In this document: piece after piece, positions 49,649-61,070 of the stretch
Layout: the number at the start of each line of letters is the position of its first letter
Position numbering within the stretch: the first letter of the stretch is position 1
Assembly: GCF_003268675.1 (NCBI RefSeq)
Contig: NZ_CP029378.1
Coordinates: 4,216,001 to 4,280,000, forward strand
Direction of reading: 5' to 3'
DNA from: Streptomyces bacillaris
Lineage (GTDB): Bacteria; Actinomycetota; Actinomycetes; Streptomycetales; Streptomycetaceae
Length of the DNA stretch: 64,000 bases
Notes under the pieces: model-generated
Database searches by the model: none
Told to the model about the DNA's origin: nothing
The model's input: the letters and a program-made list of their open reading frames with translations, nothing else
Translations under genes and position numbers: made by a program

Positions 49649-50629
49649 TCAGGAGTCCGAATCCAGGATTCCTGACAGCGCGATCAGATAGCCCAGCTGC
49701 GCCCGGCTGTTGCTGCCCAGGGTCGCGTTGAGCTTGGCGATGTGCGCCCGGCAGGTCCGTACGTTCATGCCCAGTCGGCGCGCTATGGAGTCGTCCACAT
49801 GCCCCTCCACCAGGAGTTGCGCGATGGATCTCTGCACGCCGCTGATGCCCGCGGGCGTCGGGTCGTACTGAATCTCTTCCAGGAGGGGCGTGGCGCGCTG
49901 CCAGAGCTGCTCGAAGACTCTGGTGAGGTAGGAGATGAGCCCCGGGTGCCGCAGTTCCAGAGCCGCGGTCCGGTCGTCCTTCGCGGGGATGAAGGCGACG
50001 GTCTGGTCGAAGATCAGCATGCGCTCCACCAGTTCCTCGAGCGTCCGGATCTCGACGCCGCTGGCCAGGCGCTCGGCATAGGCGAACGTTCCCTGGTGGT
50101 GGCGGACGGTGTGCTGGTAGAGGGTGCGGATGCTGACGCCGCGGTCCACCACGGCCTTGCCCCGTTCGAGGCCTTTGCTGAGGATGTCCTCGCTCCGGCC
50201 GCCGCCGGGCTGCACGGTCAGGACTTCGGTACGGCACTCCGCGGTGGCCACGTCGATGGCCGCGTTGATGCGCGTGCTGCCTTCCAGCACGGTGATGGCG
50301 TGCGTCGTCGGCGGGTCCTGGGCGCTGATGTCCATGAAGGGCTCGAAGGAGTCGACGAGTTCCACGGAATGTCGCCTTCGCTCCTGTATCTCCCGCTCGA
50401 TGGGGTGGAGTCGCTGGGCGAGTGCGGCGGAAGGCGAAACCGGGCGCAGCCAGCCGGCGTCGTCGGGATCGGGGTGGAGCAGGGCGAAGTCCATCAGGCA
50501 AGGGGCCGGGTCGGCATCCGCGCGGGGGATCCGTCCGGATCGCAGCGCGTTGGCATACACGCGCTGTCCCGCATCGCATAGTTCGGTGATGCCGTGAGGA
50601 TGTGCCGCTTTTGACTTGCTTGTGGCCAT
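49649..50629 (-). CDS. LuxR-type regulator, paralog 2
   Basis: A 326-residue paralog of the preceding gene, with the same layout and a C-terminal helix-turn-helix (LLVEGHVDDSIARRLGMNV, RTCRAHIAKLNATLGSNSR). ATG 50629 has a G-rich ribosome site (GGGGGTGG); the open frame runs to 50926. It is divergent from a small exported peptide gene at 50727 and may control it. In Streptomyces such pairs sometimes regulate small peptide genes; this link is inferred from position. Confidence 0.82.
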   Translation of the reverse strand: MATSKSKAAHPHGITELCDAGQRVYANALRSGRIPRADADPAPCLMDFALLHPDPDDAGWLRPVSPSAALAQRLHPIEREIQERRRHSVELVDSFEPFMDISAQDPPTTHAITVLEGSTRINAAIDVATAECRTEVLTVQPGGGRSEDILSKGLERGKAVVDRGVSIRTLYQHTVRHHQGTFAYAERLASGVEIRTLEELVERMLIFDQTVAFIPAKDDRTAALELRHPGLISYLTRVFEQLWQRATPLLEEIQYDPTPAGISGVQRSIAQLLVEGHVDDSIARRLGMNVRTCRAHIAKLNATLGSNSRAQLGYLIALSGILDSDS

Positions 50630-50726
50630 ATGTCCACCCCCCATGTTCCTGAACCTGCAGGAACATGATGCACCGAGCCGGTGGTGTTCGCGTATGCGGA
50701 TGAGACATCGTCTTGGTGCGGGGGAG

Positions 50727-50948
50727 ATGAATCCATCCAGTGAGGACGAAGCCGAAATGTATAAGCGAATGCTTCGCTCGGTGCTTGCCACAGTGTTCGT
50801 GGGGGCTCTGGCATTTGGGACCCTGGCGGCCCAGGGCGCCGAGGACATCACCTGGACCGCACCGAAGCCCGATTCCCGGTCGGCCGCATCGGTCACGCTC
50901 TCCGGTGATATCACCTGGGGTGTCACCTCTAGCCACCCGGTCGCATGA
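50727..50948 (+). CDS. Small exported peptide
   Basis: A 73-residue precursor. An N-terminal signal-type segment (MLRSVLATVFVGALAFGTLA, AQGAED) has a likely cleavage after AQG-A. The mature part of about 40 residues is Ser/Thr/Trp-rich (DITWTAPKPDSR ... GDITWGVTSSHPVA) and contains the ITW motif twice. ATG 50727 lies behind GCGGGGG; ATG 50757 is possible. It overlaps the next gene (ATGA) and is divergent from the LuxR paralog 2. No family is recognised; a signalling or structural peptide is possible. Confidence 0.6.
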   Translation: MNPSSEDEAEMYKRMLRSVLATVFVGALAFGTLAAQGAEDITWTAPKPDSRSAASVTLSGDITWGVTSSHPVA

Positions 50949-51265
50949 CCACGCCGCCGGACGATCGCACCTTCCGGCGCGAGATGGCAACCGCCTATCG
51001 CTCAGGGTGGCATTTCATCGATCTGCTCACGGCACTCCCCCGCCGTGGCGACTCGTTGATGGTCACCCTGTTCGGAGAGCCGATCGTCGTCGTGATGGAA
51101 GAGGACGAGGACGTCCGCGCCTATCGGTGCCTCCGACGCCCCCGTGGCGCGCCGCAGCCCGTCCGCTGCGCCGTCAGGTACGGGATGATCTTTGTGAACC
51201 TCGATCAGCGGGACCACGAGCTGATCGCGTCAGAACCCCTTTCCGCCACCCCCCGCAGTGCCTGA
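50945..51265 (+). CDS. Rieske-like remnant protein lacking cluster ligands
   Basis: A 106-residue protein. MVTLFGEPIVVVMEEDEDVRAYRCL and YGMIFVNLDQRD resemble the start and end of a Rieske oxygenase domain. The CxH and CxxH ligands of the 2Fe-2S cluster are absent, and the middle is shortened. It therefore cannot hold a Rieske cluster. It overlaps the exported peptide gene by four bases, so the two are co-translated. Whether it is a decayed oxygenase or a repurposed binding protein cannot be decided from sequence. Confidence 0.55.
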   Translation: MTTPPDDRTFRREMATAYRSGWHFIDLLTALPRRGDSLMVTLFGEPIVVVMEEDEDVRAYRCLRRPRGAPQPVRCAVRYGMIFVNLDQRDHELIASEPLSATPRSA

Positions 51266-51393
51266 GCGATTCCCCCGTCGTCACCTGTCGCTCCAGGCGC
51301 TTCCCCCACACAGCGGCGCCACCGTGACCTGAACACGGTGGCGCCGTTGTGCTGTCCCCGTACGGGCGGGGCGGGTGTCAGGGGTTGCGGGTG

Positions 51394-51795
51394 TCAGGCG
51401 TTTCCGAGGGCCCGGTCCAGGGCGATCTCGATGACGATGCGCTCCGGGTTCTGCCTCGGCGTGCGCTCGTAACGCTCCGCGTAACGGCTCACCGCGTCCG
51501 CGATGACCTCCGGCTCCGTACGGATGGTCGCGCGGCCCTCCAGCGTGGCCCAGCGGGCCTTGTGCATCTGGCAGACGGCGACCCGTGCCCCCTCCGGTCC
51601 GGCGGCCAGGATGTTGGCGACCTTGCGGGTGCCCCTGCCGGTGATCACGCGTGCCACCCCGGCCTCCGGGTCGTACGTCACGCCCACCGGGACCACGTGC
51701 GGCGTGCCGTCGGGGCGGAGCGTCGTCAGGGTGCACACATGCCGCTCGCGCCAGAACGCGAGGTACTCGGGGGTGGGGTTCCGTACGTCTGCCAT
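51394..51795 (-). CDS. PPOX-class F420-dependent oxidoreductase family protein
   Basis: A 133-residue split-barrel flavin/F420-binding protein. Family motifs are PEYLAFWRERHVCTLTTLRP, DGTPHVVPVGVTYD, RVITGRGTRKVANI and ARWATLEGRATI. It probably binds F420 and reduces a small substrate, unknown. ATG 51795 was chosen; the frame opens further upstream into the clpB promoter. It is divergent from clpB. Confidence 0.85.
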   Translation of the reverse strand: MADVRNPTPEYLAFWRERHVCTLTTLRPDGTPHVVPVGVTYDPEAGVARVITGRGTRKVANILAAGPEGARVAVCQMHKARWATLEGRATIRTEPEVIADAVSRYAERYERTPRQNPERIVIEIALDRALGNA

Positions 51796-51888
51796 GGGGG
51801 AAGCGTAGGCGGCCGCCCGTGCCCGCGCGGTGGCGGGCTGTGCCCCCCCAGCTCTGGGTTCCCGGGCCCGGAAAATCGGTCCGATTGC

Positions 51889-51909
51889 CTTGAGCGGAAT
51901 AGACTCAAC
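51889..51909. promoter_or_regulatory. HspR operator (HAIR) upstream of clpB
   Basis: CTTGAGC-N7-ACTCAAC, one mismatch per half from the perfect element at 44076. It lies 69 bases before the clpB start, as in other Streptomyces. Confidence 0.88.
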
Positions 51910-51977
51910 TTTGTGTACGCTGGATACATCAAGGGACAGGAACCACCACCCCCAGCTGCGAGGAGGAGCAAGCACCC

Positions 51978-54584
<2,607 letters not shown>

Positions 54585-54871
54585 CGCCAGGGAGGCCCCC
54601 CCGGGGCCTCGTGACACCCGGACCGGCCCCCGGAATCGCCCGGGCCCGCTGCGGGAGCGGCCCGCGCCGCCCCGCGGCGCCCGGGCCCGGCCCCGCCCCG
54701 TAACCCCGTACGCGGGGAGTCACGGCTCCTCGCGCACCGTACGCATACGCCCGCACGGCCCCGCCGCCGCCCGCTCTCTGTCAGCTTGTGGCGGATAGGG
54801 GCCGTGCGGGCTTGCCATGCCCCGCCCGCCATGGGAGAGGATGGCCGCCAACCGCACGAAGGGAAATTACG

Positions 54872-55423
54872 GTGAGCATCGATCCGTCCTCGATTCCTAA
54901 TTTCGGGGGCCAGCCCGAACCGCAGGCGGCAGGACCGGAGGGCCCCGTCGTCCCTGACCAGGACCTCGTCAAGCAGCTCCTCGACCAGATGGAGCTCAAG
55001 TACGTCGTCGACGACGAGGGCGACCTCGCGGCGCCGTGGGAAGAGTTCCGGACGTACTTCATGTTCCGGGGCGAGGACGAGCAGCAGGTCTTCTCGGTCC
55101 GTACGTTCTACGACCGCCCCCACGCGCTCGACCAGCGTCCCGTCCTCCTCGACGCCATCGACGACTGGAACCGCCGCACCCTGTGGCCCAAGGTCTACAC
55201 CCACTCCCACGAGGGCGAGGAGGGCGAGGCGGGCTCCGTCCGGCTGATCGGTGAGGCGCAGATGCTCATCGGCACCGGCGTCAGCCTGGAGCACTTCGTC
55301 TCCTCGACGGTCAGCTGGGTGCGCGCGTCGATCGAGTTCGACAAGTGGCTCCTGGAGCGCCTGGGCCTCGCCCCGGCCGAGGAGAAGACGGACGGCGAGG
55401 GTACGGAGTCCGCGGGCGCCTGA
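54872..55423 (+). CDS. YbjN domain-containing protein
   Basis: A 183-residue protein. Conserved stretches are LLDQMELKYVVDDEGDLAAP, FRTYFMFRGEDEQQVFSVRT and WNRRTLWPKVYTHSHE, typical of actinomycete YbjN proteins, which have a type III secretion chaperone-like fold. The function is not known. GTG 54872 (VSIDPSSIPNFGG) has GAAGGGA upstream; the longer frame is unlikely. The preceding 54585-54871 is a GC-rich gap with no supported gene. Confidence 0.85.
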   Translation: MSIDPSSIPNFGGQPEPQAAGPEGPVVPDQDLVKQLLDQMELKYVVDDEGDLAAPWEEFRTYFMFRGEDEQQVFSVRTFYDRPHALDQRPVLLDAIDDWNRRTLWPKVYTHSHEGEEGEAGSVRLIGEAQMLIGTGVSLEHFVSSTVSWVRASIEFDKWLLERLGLAPAEEKTDGEGTESAGA

Positions 55424-55445
55424 GCCCGGCCCCTCGATCCACGCC

Positions 55446-55488
55446 GGCGGCCCGGGCGGCGGTCACCACGACCACCGCCCGGGCCGCC
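55446..55488. terminator. Bidirectional terminator
   Basis: 14-base perfect arms (ggcggcccgggcgg with its complement) between the convergent YbjN and aminotransferase genes. Confidence 0.8.
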
Positions 55489-55496
55489 CGCGTGTT

Positions 55497-56690
55497 TCAG
55501 CCCAGCCGCCGCAGCCGCTCCACCGCCGACTCCAAGACCTCATCCCTCTTGCAGAAGGTGAACCGGACCTGGCTGCGGCCCGCCTCCGGGTCGTCGTAGA
55601 AGACCGAGTTCGGTACGGCGGCCACCCCGCACCGCTCCGGAAGGGCCCGGCAGAAGGCGTACGCGTCCTCCTCGCCGAACGGGGAGATGTCGGTGGTGAT
55701 GAAGTACGTTCCCTCCGGCTCGTACACCTGGAAGCCCGCGCTCCGCAGCCCTCCGGCGAGCAGGTCGCGCTTGCGGCGCATGGAGTCGCGGAACTCCGTG
55801 AAGAAGGCGTCGGGGAGCTGGAGCGCCTCCGCGATCGCGTACTGGAACGGGCCCCCGCTCACGAACGTCAGGTACTGCTTCGCCGAGCGCACCGCCGTCA
55901 CCAGTGGCGCGTCGGCCGTCACCCAGCCGATCTTCCAGCCCGTGTACGAGTACGTCTTGCCGGCCGACGAGATGGAGACCGTACGCTCGCGCATCCCCGG
56001 CAGGGCCGCGATCGGGTGGTGCGCGCCCTCGAAGACCAGGTGCTCGTACACCTCGTCGGTCACCACCAGCAGGTCGTGCTCCACCGCCAGGGCGGCGATC
56101 CCGCTCAGCTCCTCCGGGGTGAGGACCGCGCCGGTCGGGTTGTGCGGGGAGTTGAGCAGCAGCAGGCGGGTGCGCGGGGTGATCAGGGCGCGCAGCTCGT
56201 CCAGGTCCGGGCGGAAGGCGGGGGCGCGCAGGGTGAGGGGGACGCGGACGCCGCCCGCCAGGGCGATGCACGCGGCGTACGAGTCGTAGTACGGCTCGAA
56301 CGCGATGACCTCGTCGCCCGGCTCCACCAGGGCGAGCAGGGCGGCGGCGATCGCCTCGGTGGCCCCGGTGGTGATCAGGACCTCGGTCTCCGGGGACCAG
56401 TTCAGGCCGTAGAAGCGCTTCTGGTGGTCGGCCACGGCGTTGCGCAGCTCCGGGATGCCGGGGCCCGGCGGGTACTGGTTGCCGTGCCCGGCGCGCAGCG
56501 CCCGGACCGCCGCCTCCCGGATCTCCTCGGGGCCGTCGGTGTCGGGGAAGCCCTGGCCGAGGTTGATCGAGCCGGTCCGCGCGGCCAGCGCGGACATCTC
56601 CGCGAAGATCGTCGTCCCGAACCCGGCCAGGCGGCTGTTGAGCAGCGGTCGTCCCTGCTGTCCCTGCTGTCCCTGTGTCATGGGCGTCAT
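55497..56690 (-). CDS. Pyridoxal phosphate aminotransferase, class I/II
   Basis: A 397-residue fold-type I aminotransferase. NLGQGFPDTDGPEEI and YPPGPGIPELRNAVADH mark the N-terminus, SPHNPTGAVLTPEEL the cofactor region, and SSAGKTYSYTGWKIGW holds the Schiff-base Lys. It resembles DapC/YbdL-type enzymes (succinyldiaminopimelate or methionine/kynurenine transaminase); the substrate is not certain. The start region encodes a short Gln/Gly repeat (QGQQGQQG), so ATG 56690 or 56681 may be used. Confidence 0.9.
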   Translation of the reverse strand: MTPMTQGQQGQQGRPLLNSRLAGFGTTIFAEMSALAARTGSINLGQGFPDTDGPEEIREAAVRALRAGHGNQYPPGPGIPELRNAVADHQKRFYGLNWSPETEVLITTGATEAIAAALLALVEPGDEVIAFEPYYDSYAACIALAGGVRVPLTLRAPAFRPDLDELRALITPRTRLLLLNSPHNPTGAVLTPEELSGIAALAVEHDLLVVTDEVYEHLVFEGAHHPIAALPGMRERTVSISSAGKTYSYTGWKIGWVTADAPLVTAVRSAKQYLTFVSGGPFQYAIAEALQLPDAFFTEFRDSMRRKRDLLAGGLRSAGFQVYEPEGTYFITTDISPFGEEDAYAFCRALPERCGVAAVPNSVFYDDPEAGRSQVRFTFCKRDEVLESAVERLRRLG

Positions 56691-56757
56691 CCTGCGCCCA
56701 AGCTCTGGAGTTGCTCAAGTCTGCTTTGGGGCGCCCGGGAGGTGGGGATTTCCCTGG

Positions 56758-56792
56758 CACGTACGCATCGCAAGGCCACGTACGCATCGCAA
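56758..56792. repeat. 16-base direct repeat and purine tract
   Basis: cacgtacgcatcgcaa occurs at 56758-56773 and 56777-56792. It is followed by a purine-rich run of AGAGAAAC-like units to about 56860, unusual in this GC-rich DNA. Confidence 0.8.
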
Positions 56793-56892
56793 CGGCGCGA
56801 AGAGAAACACAGAGAGCGCAGAGAAACAGAGAGAAAGACAGAGAGAAACGCGAAGGAAGCGACGGGGGAACCGCGCTTCGGGGGAAAGGCGG

Positions 56893-57177
56893 GTGAGCGG
56901 CATGACCGTTCTCATCACGGTGCTGATCGGTGTGGGGATCTTTGTCGGTCTGATGGTGGTCCTGGCGCGGTTGACCAGCGTCAAGCGCGTTCCGGCCCGG
57001 GCGGGCGGCGGCGGCCGCCGGGCCTCGTCGGACGGCGGCAGCGGTGGCGGTGGCGGCTGGTGGGCGGGCGGCGGGCACAGCGGCTCGTCCTGCGGCTCCG
57101 GTGGCGGCCACTCCGGCGGCCACTCCTGCGGCGGCGGCTCGTCGTGCGGTGGCGGTGGCTGCGGCGGGGGCAGCTGA
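56893..57177 (+). CDS. Small membrane protein with Gly/Ser/Cys-rich tail
   Basis: A 94-residue protein. One N-terminal membrane helix (MTVLITVLIGVGIFVGLMVV) is followed by a basic hinge and a tail made almost only of Gly, Ser, Cys, His and Trp (GGHSCGGGSSCGGGGCGG). The Cys and His could bind metal. GTG 56893 or ATG 56902 are both possible. Similar tails are known in actinomycete proteins of unknown role. It stands alone between the aminotransferase and DUF2617 genes. Confidence 0.65.
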   Translation: MSGMTVLITVLIGVGIFVGLMVVLARLTSVKRVPARAGGGGRRASSDGGSGGGGGWWAGGGHSGSSCGSGGGHSGGHSCGGGSSCGGGGCGGGS

Positions 57178-57533
57178 GCGGGGCGGCGGACGGTCACCGT
57201 CGCCGGAGCCGGCCGGAGTGGCAGGCCGTCACGGCCGCCGGAGCCGTTCCGCCGCCGGGCGCCCGAGGGTGAACTCCCTTCGGGCGCCCTGTCGTTGAGC
57301 CACGCAGAGGAAAATCGTTGAACAGTTGAACCGGGCAGCCCCCGAGGGGATGGAAACCGCGTCAAGTTGGGTAAAAACGCTGCGAGTGCGGCGTACTTCG
57401 TGATTCCCTCGTTGAAGAGAATATTCAGCCCTCGGACCCCAGTTGGGCCAGATCGGGCGCTCCCCTCCTCCCACACGCATGCCCAGGGGGCGCCCGCTGT
57501 CCATGTGTCCATGTGTGTTTGCGGAGCCGACCC
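57178..57533. other. Intergenic stretch with terminator-like hairpin
   Basis: 356 bases. A hairpin near 57257-57290 (gggcgcccga ... tcgggcgccc) probably ends the preceding small gene. The rest is AT-richer, with a likely promoter for the DUF2617 gene. No RNA gene is seen. Confidence 0.5.
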
Positions 57534-58055
57534 ATGCTCACCACCCTCCAGACGGCCTATTCCGATACCCGCGCCGCCGACCTGGCCTGGACCCTGGGCC
57601 GGGAGCCGCTTCCCGCCCTCGCCGTCCTCGACCTCCGGCTCGGTGGCGCCGAACTCCAGTTGAGGCTGCTCGGCGCCTCCCACCAGGTCCTTCTCCAGGA
57701 GGAGCAGGGAGTCTGCTCCGAGACCGTCGCCTGTATGCCGGGCAGCAGCACCCCCCTCCCTCTCGGTGTCGCCAAGCGGCTCGGGGACTGGGAGTACGAA
57801 TTCGCGGCGCGCGTCGAGACCCTCACGCAGGGGCAGTTCGCGGGGCGGGCCCAGGAGTTGCTCGCCCTCGTCAGCGACCACCCGCACGGACTGGCCGGCA
57901 CCTTCCCCGGCTCCCCGTACGCCTTCACCGCCATGCTCGCCCAGCGCATCGAGGGCCAGGTGCGGTGGCGCACCTGGCACGCGTACCCGCAGGAGGGGCA
58001 GTTGGTGGTCACCCGGACCCGGGTGGGGGTGCGCATCCCGGCGCCCGCGGCGTGA
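57534..58055 (+). CDS. DUF2617 family protein
   Basis: A 173-residue protein with the pattern of the DUF2617 family (LRLLGASHQVLLQEEQGVCS, ETVACMPG, WEYEFAARVETL, GSPYAFTAMLAQR). Function unknown; common in Streptomyces, often upstream of the spermidine synthase-like gene, as here (125 bases). ATG 57534 has GGAG about eight bases upstream. Confidence 0.82.
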   Translation: MLTTLQTAYSDTRAADLAWTLGREPLPALAVLDLRLGGAELQLRLLGASHQVLLQEEQGVCSETVACMPGSSTPLPLGVAKRLGDWEYEFAARVETLTQGQFAGRAQELLALVSDHPHGLAGTFPGSPYAFTAMLAQRIEGQVRWRTWHAYPQEGQLVVTRTRVGVRIPAPAA

Positions 58056-58180
58056 GGGGGGCGAGCGCGCGGGTGCGGGTACAGGTCCGTTCAGGTGTGC
58101 GGGTGCGGGTGGCTGCCGGGCGGTACTTGCACCCTTGTGGGTGACAGGCGGCGACCAGGTCGTGACGTAGCGTTCGCAGC

Positions 58181-59809
58181 ATGATCGACCAGCAGGTGTC
58201 GCTGCGAGGGGGCGCGGCGCGGCTTCCCGTACGGCCGAGGACCGGCCGGTTCCTCGTCCTCGCCGCCGTCTTCGTCTGCGCGGCCTGCGGTCTCGTGTAC
58301 GAGCTGGAACTGGTCGCCCTCGCTTCCTACTTGATCGGGGACTCGGTCACCCAGGCCTCCGTGGTGCTCTCCGTGATGGTCTTCGCCATGGGCGTCGGCT
58401 CGCTCCTCGCGAAACGTTTGCGCTGCCACGCCGCCGTCGGCTTCGGGCTGATCGAGGCGGCCCTCGCGCTGATCGGCGGCTCCTCGGCGCTCGTGCTCTA
58501 CGCCTCCTTCGCCTGGCTCGGTGAGTCGCGGTACCCGGTCGTCGGGTTCTCCCTGGCCATCGGGGTGCTCATCGGCGCCGAGATCCCGCTGCTGATGACC
58601 CTGATCCAGCGCGTCGACCGGCAGGACGCGGGCGGGGCCGTGGCCGACCTCTTCGCCGCCGACTACGTGGGCGCGCTCGTCGGCGGGCTGGCCTTCCCCT
58701 TCCTCCTGCTGCCGATGCTCGGCCAGCTCACCGGCGCGCTCGTCACGGGCGCCGTGAACGCCGCCGCCGGCGGGGCGCTGGTCCTGTGGGTCTTCCGCCG
58801 CGACCTCACGCCCCGCACCCGCCGCCTCCTCTTCCTGGTCAACGTCTCGGTGATCCTCGTCCTGGCCACCGCCACGTTCCTGGTCGACGACTTCGAGCGG
58901 GCGGCGCGGCGGGCGGTCTACGGGGACCACGTGCGGGTCGCCGTGCAGACCGGGGTGCAGGAGGTCGTCCTCACCGGCACCGACCGGGACTCCCTCGACC
59001 TCTACCTGGACGGCCGGCTGCGGGTCAGCGCCCGCGACGAGCACCGCTACCACGAGGCGCTGGTCCACCCCGCGATGAACGGGCCCCGCGCCCGTGTCCT
59101 CGTCCTGGGCGGCGGCGACGGGCTCGCCGCCCGCGAGGTGCTCCGGTACGCGGACGTCCGCTCGGTCACCGTCGTCGAGATCGACCCCGCCGTCACCCGG
59201 CTGGCCCGCACCGACCCCGCCCTCGCCGGCCTCAACGACCACGTCTACCGCGACCCGCGGATCACCGCCGTCGGCGCGGACGCCTTCACCTGGCTGCGCG
59301 CCGACCGCCACCGCTACGACGTGGTGATCTCCGACCTGCCGGACCCGGGCATCACGGCCAGCACGAAGCTGTACTCCGCCGAGTTCTACGGGCTGATCGC
59401 CGAGGCCCTGGCGCCCCGGGGGCGTCTCGTGGTCCACGCGGGCCCGCCGGTGGCCCGGCCGCAGACCTTCTGGACGGTGGAGGCCTCGGTACGGGCCGGG
59501 GGCCTCGCCACCCGCCCGTACCGCATCCCGGCCCGCCCCTCGGCCCATCCCTCGGTCCACCCTTCCGGCTCCACCGCGAGCCCGGACCGGCTCGGCCCCG
59601 GTGGCGGGCGGGCGCCGGAGGAGTGGGGGTTCCTGCTCGCGGCGGCGGCCGGGCCGGTGGGGGAGCCGGGGCTCGGCGCGGGAGCGCCCGTACCGCGCTC
59701 GCTGGGGGAGGAGGAGCTGCGGGAGGGGGCGCGGGCGGCGGACCGGCTGCGGCTGCCGGGGCAGGCGCCGTCCACGCTGATCCACCCGCGCTACTGGGAG
59801 GACGCGTGA
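58181..59809 (+). CDS. Membrane-fused spermidine synthase-like protein
   Basis: A 542-residue fusion. The N-terminal 225 residues hold about seven membrane helices. The C-terminal half is a spermidine synthase-like methyltransferase fold: VLVLGGGDGLAAREVLRY, TVVEIDPAVTRLA, VISDLPDPG and KLYSAEFYGLIAEAL. It could transfer an aminopropyl group or have lost that activity; the usual catalytic Asp of DxxDP is partly kept (SDLPDPG). An expanded Pro/Ser/Gly-rich insert lies near residue 450. ATG 58181 gives the normal family length. Confidence 0.88.
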   Translation: MIDQQVSLRGGAARLPVRPRTGRFLVLAAVFVCAACGLVYELELVALASYLIGDSVTQASVVLSVMVFAMGVGSLLAKRLRCHAAVGFGLIEAALALIGGSSALVLYASFAWLGESRYPVVGFSLAIGVLIGAEIPLLMTLIQRVDRQDAGGAVADLFAADYVGALVGGLAFPFLLLPMLGQLTGALVTGAVNAAAGGALVLWVFRRDLTPRTRRLLFLVNVSVILVLATATFLVDDFERAARRAVYGDHVRVAVQTGVQEVVLTGTDRDSLDLYLDGRLRVSARDEHRYHEALVHPAMNGPRARVLVLGGGDGLAAREVLRYADVRSVTVVEIDPAVTRLARTDPALAGLNDHVYRDPRITAVGADAFTWLRADRHRYDVVISDLPDPGITASTKLYSAEFYGLIAEALAPRGRLVVHAGPPVARPQTFWTVEASVRAGGLATRPYRIPARPSAHPSVHPSGSTASPDRLGPGGGRAPEEWGFLLAAAAGPVGEPGLGAGAPVPRSLGEEELREGARAADRLRLPGQAPSTLIHPRYWEDA

Positions 59810-59935
59810 GGGCGGGCGCGCCAGCGGGCGGCGGGGCGGCGGAGGGAGGCGGGGCGGCAGAGGGGGTGGAGCGGGGAGGAGCCGGGCGGGGGGAAGTCCT
59901 GACGTGCGGGCCGGGGGCGATTAGGCTCGGTGGGT

Positions 59936-61036
59936 ATGGAGCATCAGGTGTTCGTTCCGGTCCCGGTCCCGGCCCTGCGGCGCACGCTGGGCGACCCCGT
60001 CCGGGTCGCCCGCTGCGTCCCGGGGATCCAGCAGGACGCCGACGGATCGGCCTCGCCGCTGGCGGGCCGGCTGAAGTTCCGGGCCGGCGGCCACACCATC
60101 ACGTACCGGGGCGAGCTGAAGCTCTCCGGCCCCGAGGCGGCGGAGGGCGCGGACGGCGACCGCTTCACGGTGACCGGGGAGGGCGTGGAGGCCCGGGGGA
60201 CCGGTGTGGTGAAGCTGGCCCTGACCGTCTCCCTCACGGCGGCGGACGGCGGCACGACCCTCACGTACGGCGGTACGGCGAGCGGTGACGGCCGGCTGGC
60301 CGAGCTGGAGGAGGGCGCCGCCCTCACCGCCGCCCAGCGCCTCCTGGACCGCTTCACCCAGCAGCTGGTCACGGAGACCCTGGCCGTACGGGAGGGGGAG
60401 GACCCGGCCCCCGGGAGCGCGGAGGACGTCTCGGCCGAGGGGCTCGAAGGAGACGTCGAGCCGCCCGCCGACGGCCGGGACGGCGAGCGGGCCGGTGCCG
60501 GTGCCGGTACGGGCTCCGTCGCTGAGCCCGGTTCCGCTGTCGGGGCTGACGAGCCCGCTGAGCCCGCCGAGTCCGGCTCCGATGCCGGTACGGGCGCCGG
60601 GGCCGCCGAGTCCTCCGGGCCCGTCGGCGTTCCGGAGCCCGGCAAGCCCGTGGAGTCCTCCGCAGCGGACGAGGCCACGGGCACCCCCGAAGGCGCTGAC
60701 CTTCCCGGGGCCGCCGCGTCCGGCGGGCCTGCCGGGGCCGCCGAGTCCGCCTCCGTATTCGACTCGCCCGTCCCCCCGCCCTCCCTCGACCCCGTCGCGG
60801 GCGTCGAGTTCACCGTCCCCGACGAGCCGCCCGCCGAGGCCGCGCACGCCCGGCGCACCATGATCGGGCGCAGTGCGGAGGAGGTCGACCACGCGCCGCC
60901 GCGCGGCCGGTACGCCCCCGTGCCCTCGCCGGACGCGGGCGGGGCGAGCACCACCCTGCGCTGGGTCGCCCCGGCCGCCGTCCTCGCGCTGGCCTCCGCC
61001 GTCGTGCTGAGCAGGGCGCTGCGGCGCCGTAGGTGA
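59936..61036 (+). CDS. SRPBCC/CoxG-like protein with disordered linker and membrane anchor
   Basis: A 366-residue protein. Residues 1-145 form a CoxG-like lipid/ligand-binding fold (FVPVPVPALRRTLGDPVRVA, CVPGIQQDADGS, GVVKLALTVSLTAADGGTTL). A disordered Gly/Ala/Glu/Pro linker of about 180 residues follows. The C-terminus has one membrane helix (WVAPAAVLALASAVVLSR) and a basic tail. CoxG proteins help mature CO dehydrogenases; no cox genes are near, so the role is open. Confidence 0.8.
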   Translation: MEHQVFVPVPVPALRRTLGDPVRVARCVPGIQQDADGSASPLAGRLKFRAGGHTITYRGELKLSGPEAAEGADGDRFTVTGEGVEARGTGVVKLALTVSLTAADGGTTLTYGGTASGDGRLAELEEGAALTAAQRLLDRFTQQLVTETLAVREGEDPAPGSAEDVSAEGLEGDVEPPADGRDGERAGAGAGTGSVAEPGSAVGADEPAEPAESGSDAGTGAGAAESSGPVGVPEPGKPVESSAADEATGTPEGADLPGAAASGGPAGAAESASVFDSPVPPPSLDPVAGVEFTVPDEPPAEAAHARRTMIGRSAEEVDHAPPRGRYAPVPSPDAGGASTTLRWVAPAAVLALASAVVLSRALRRRR

Positions 61037-61070
61037 GGCACCGCCAGGAGACCGCCAGTAGGGTCGTCGG

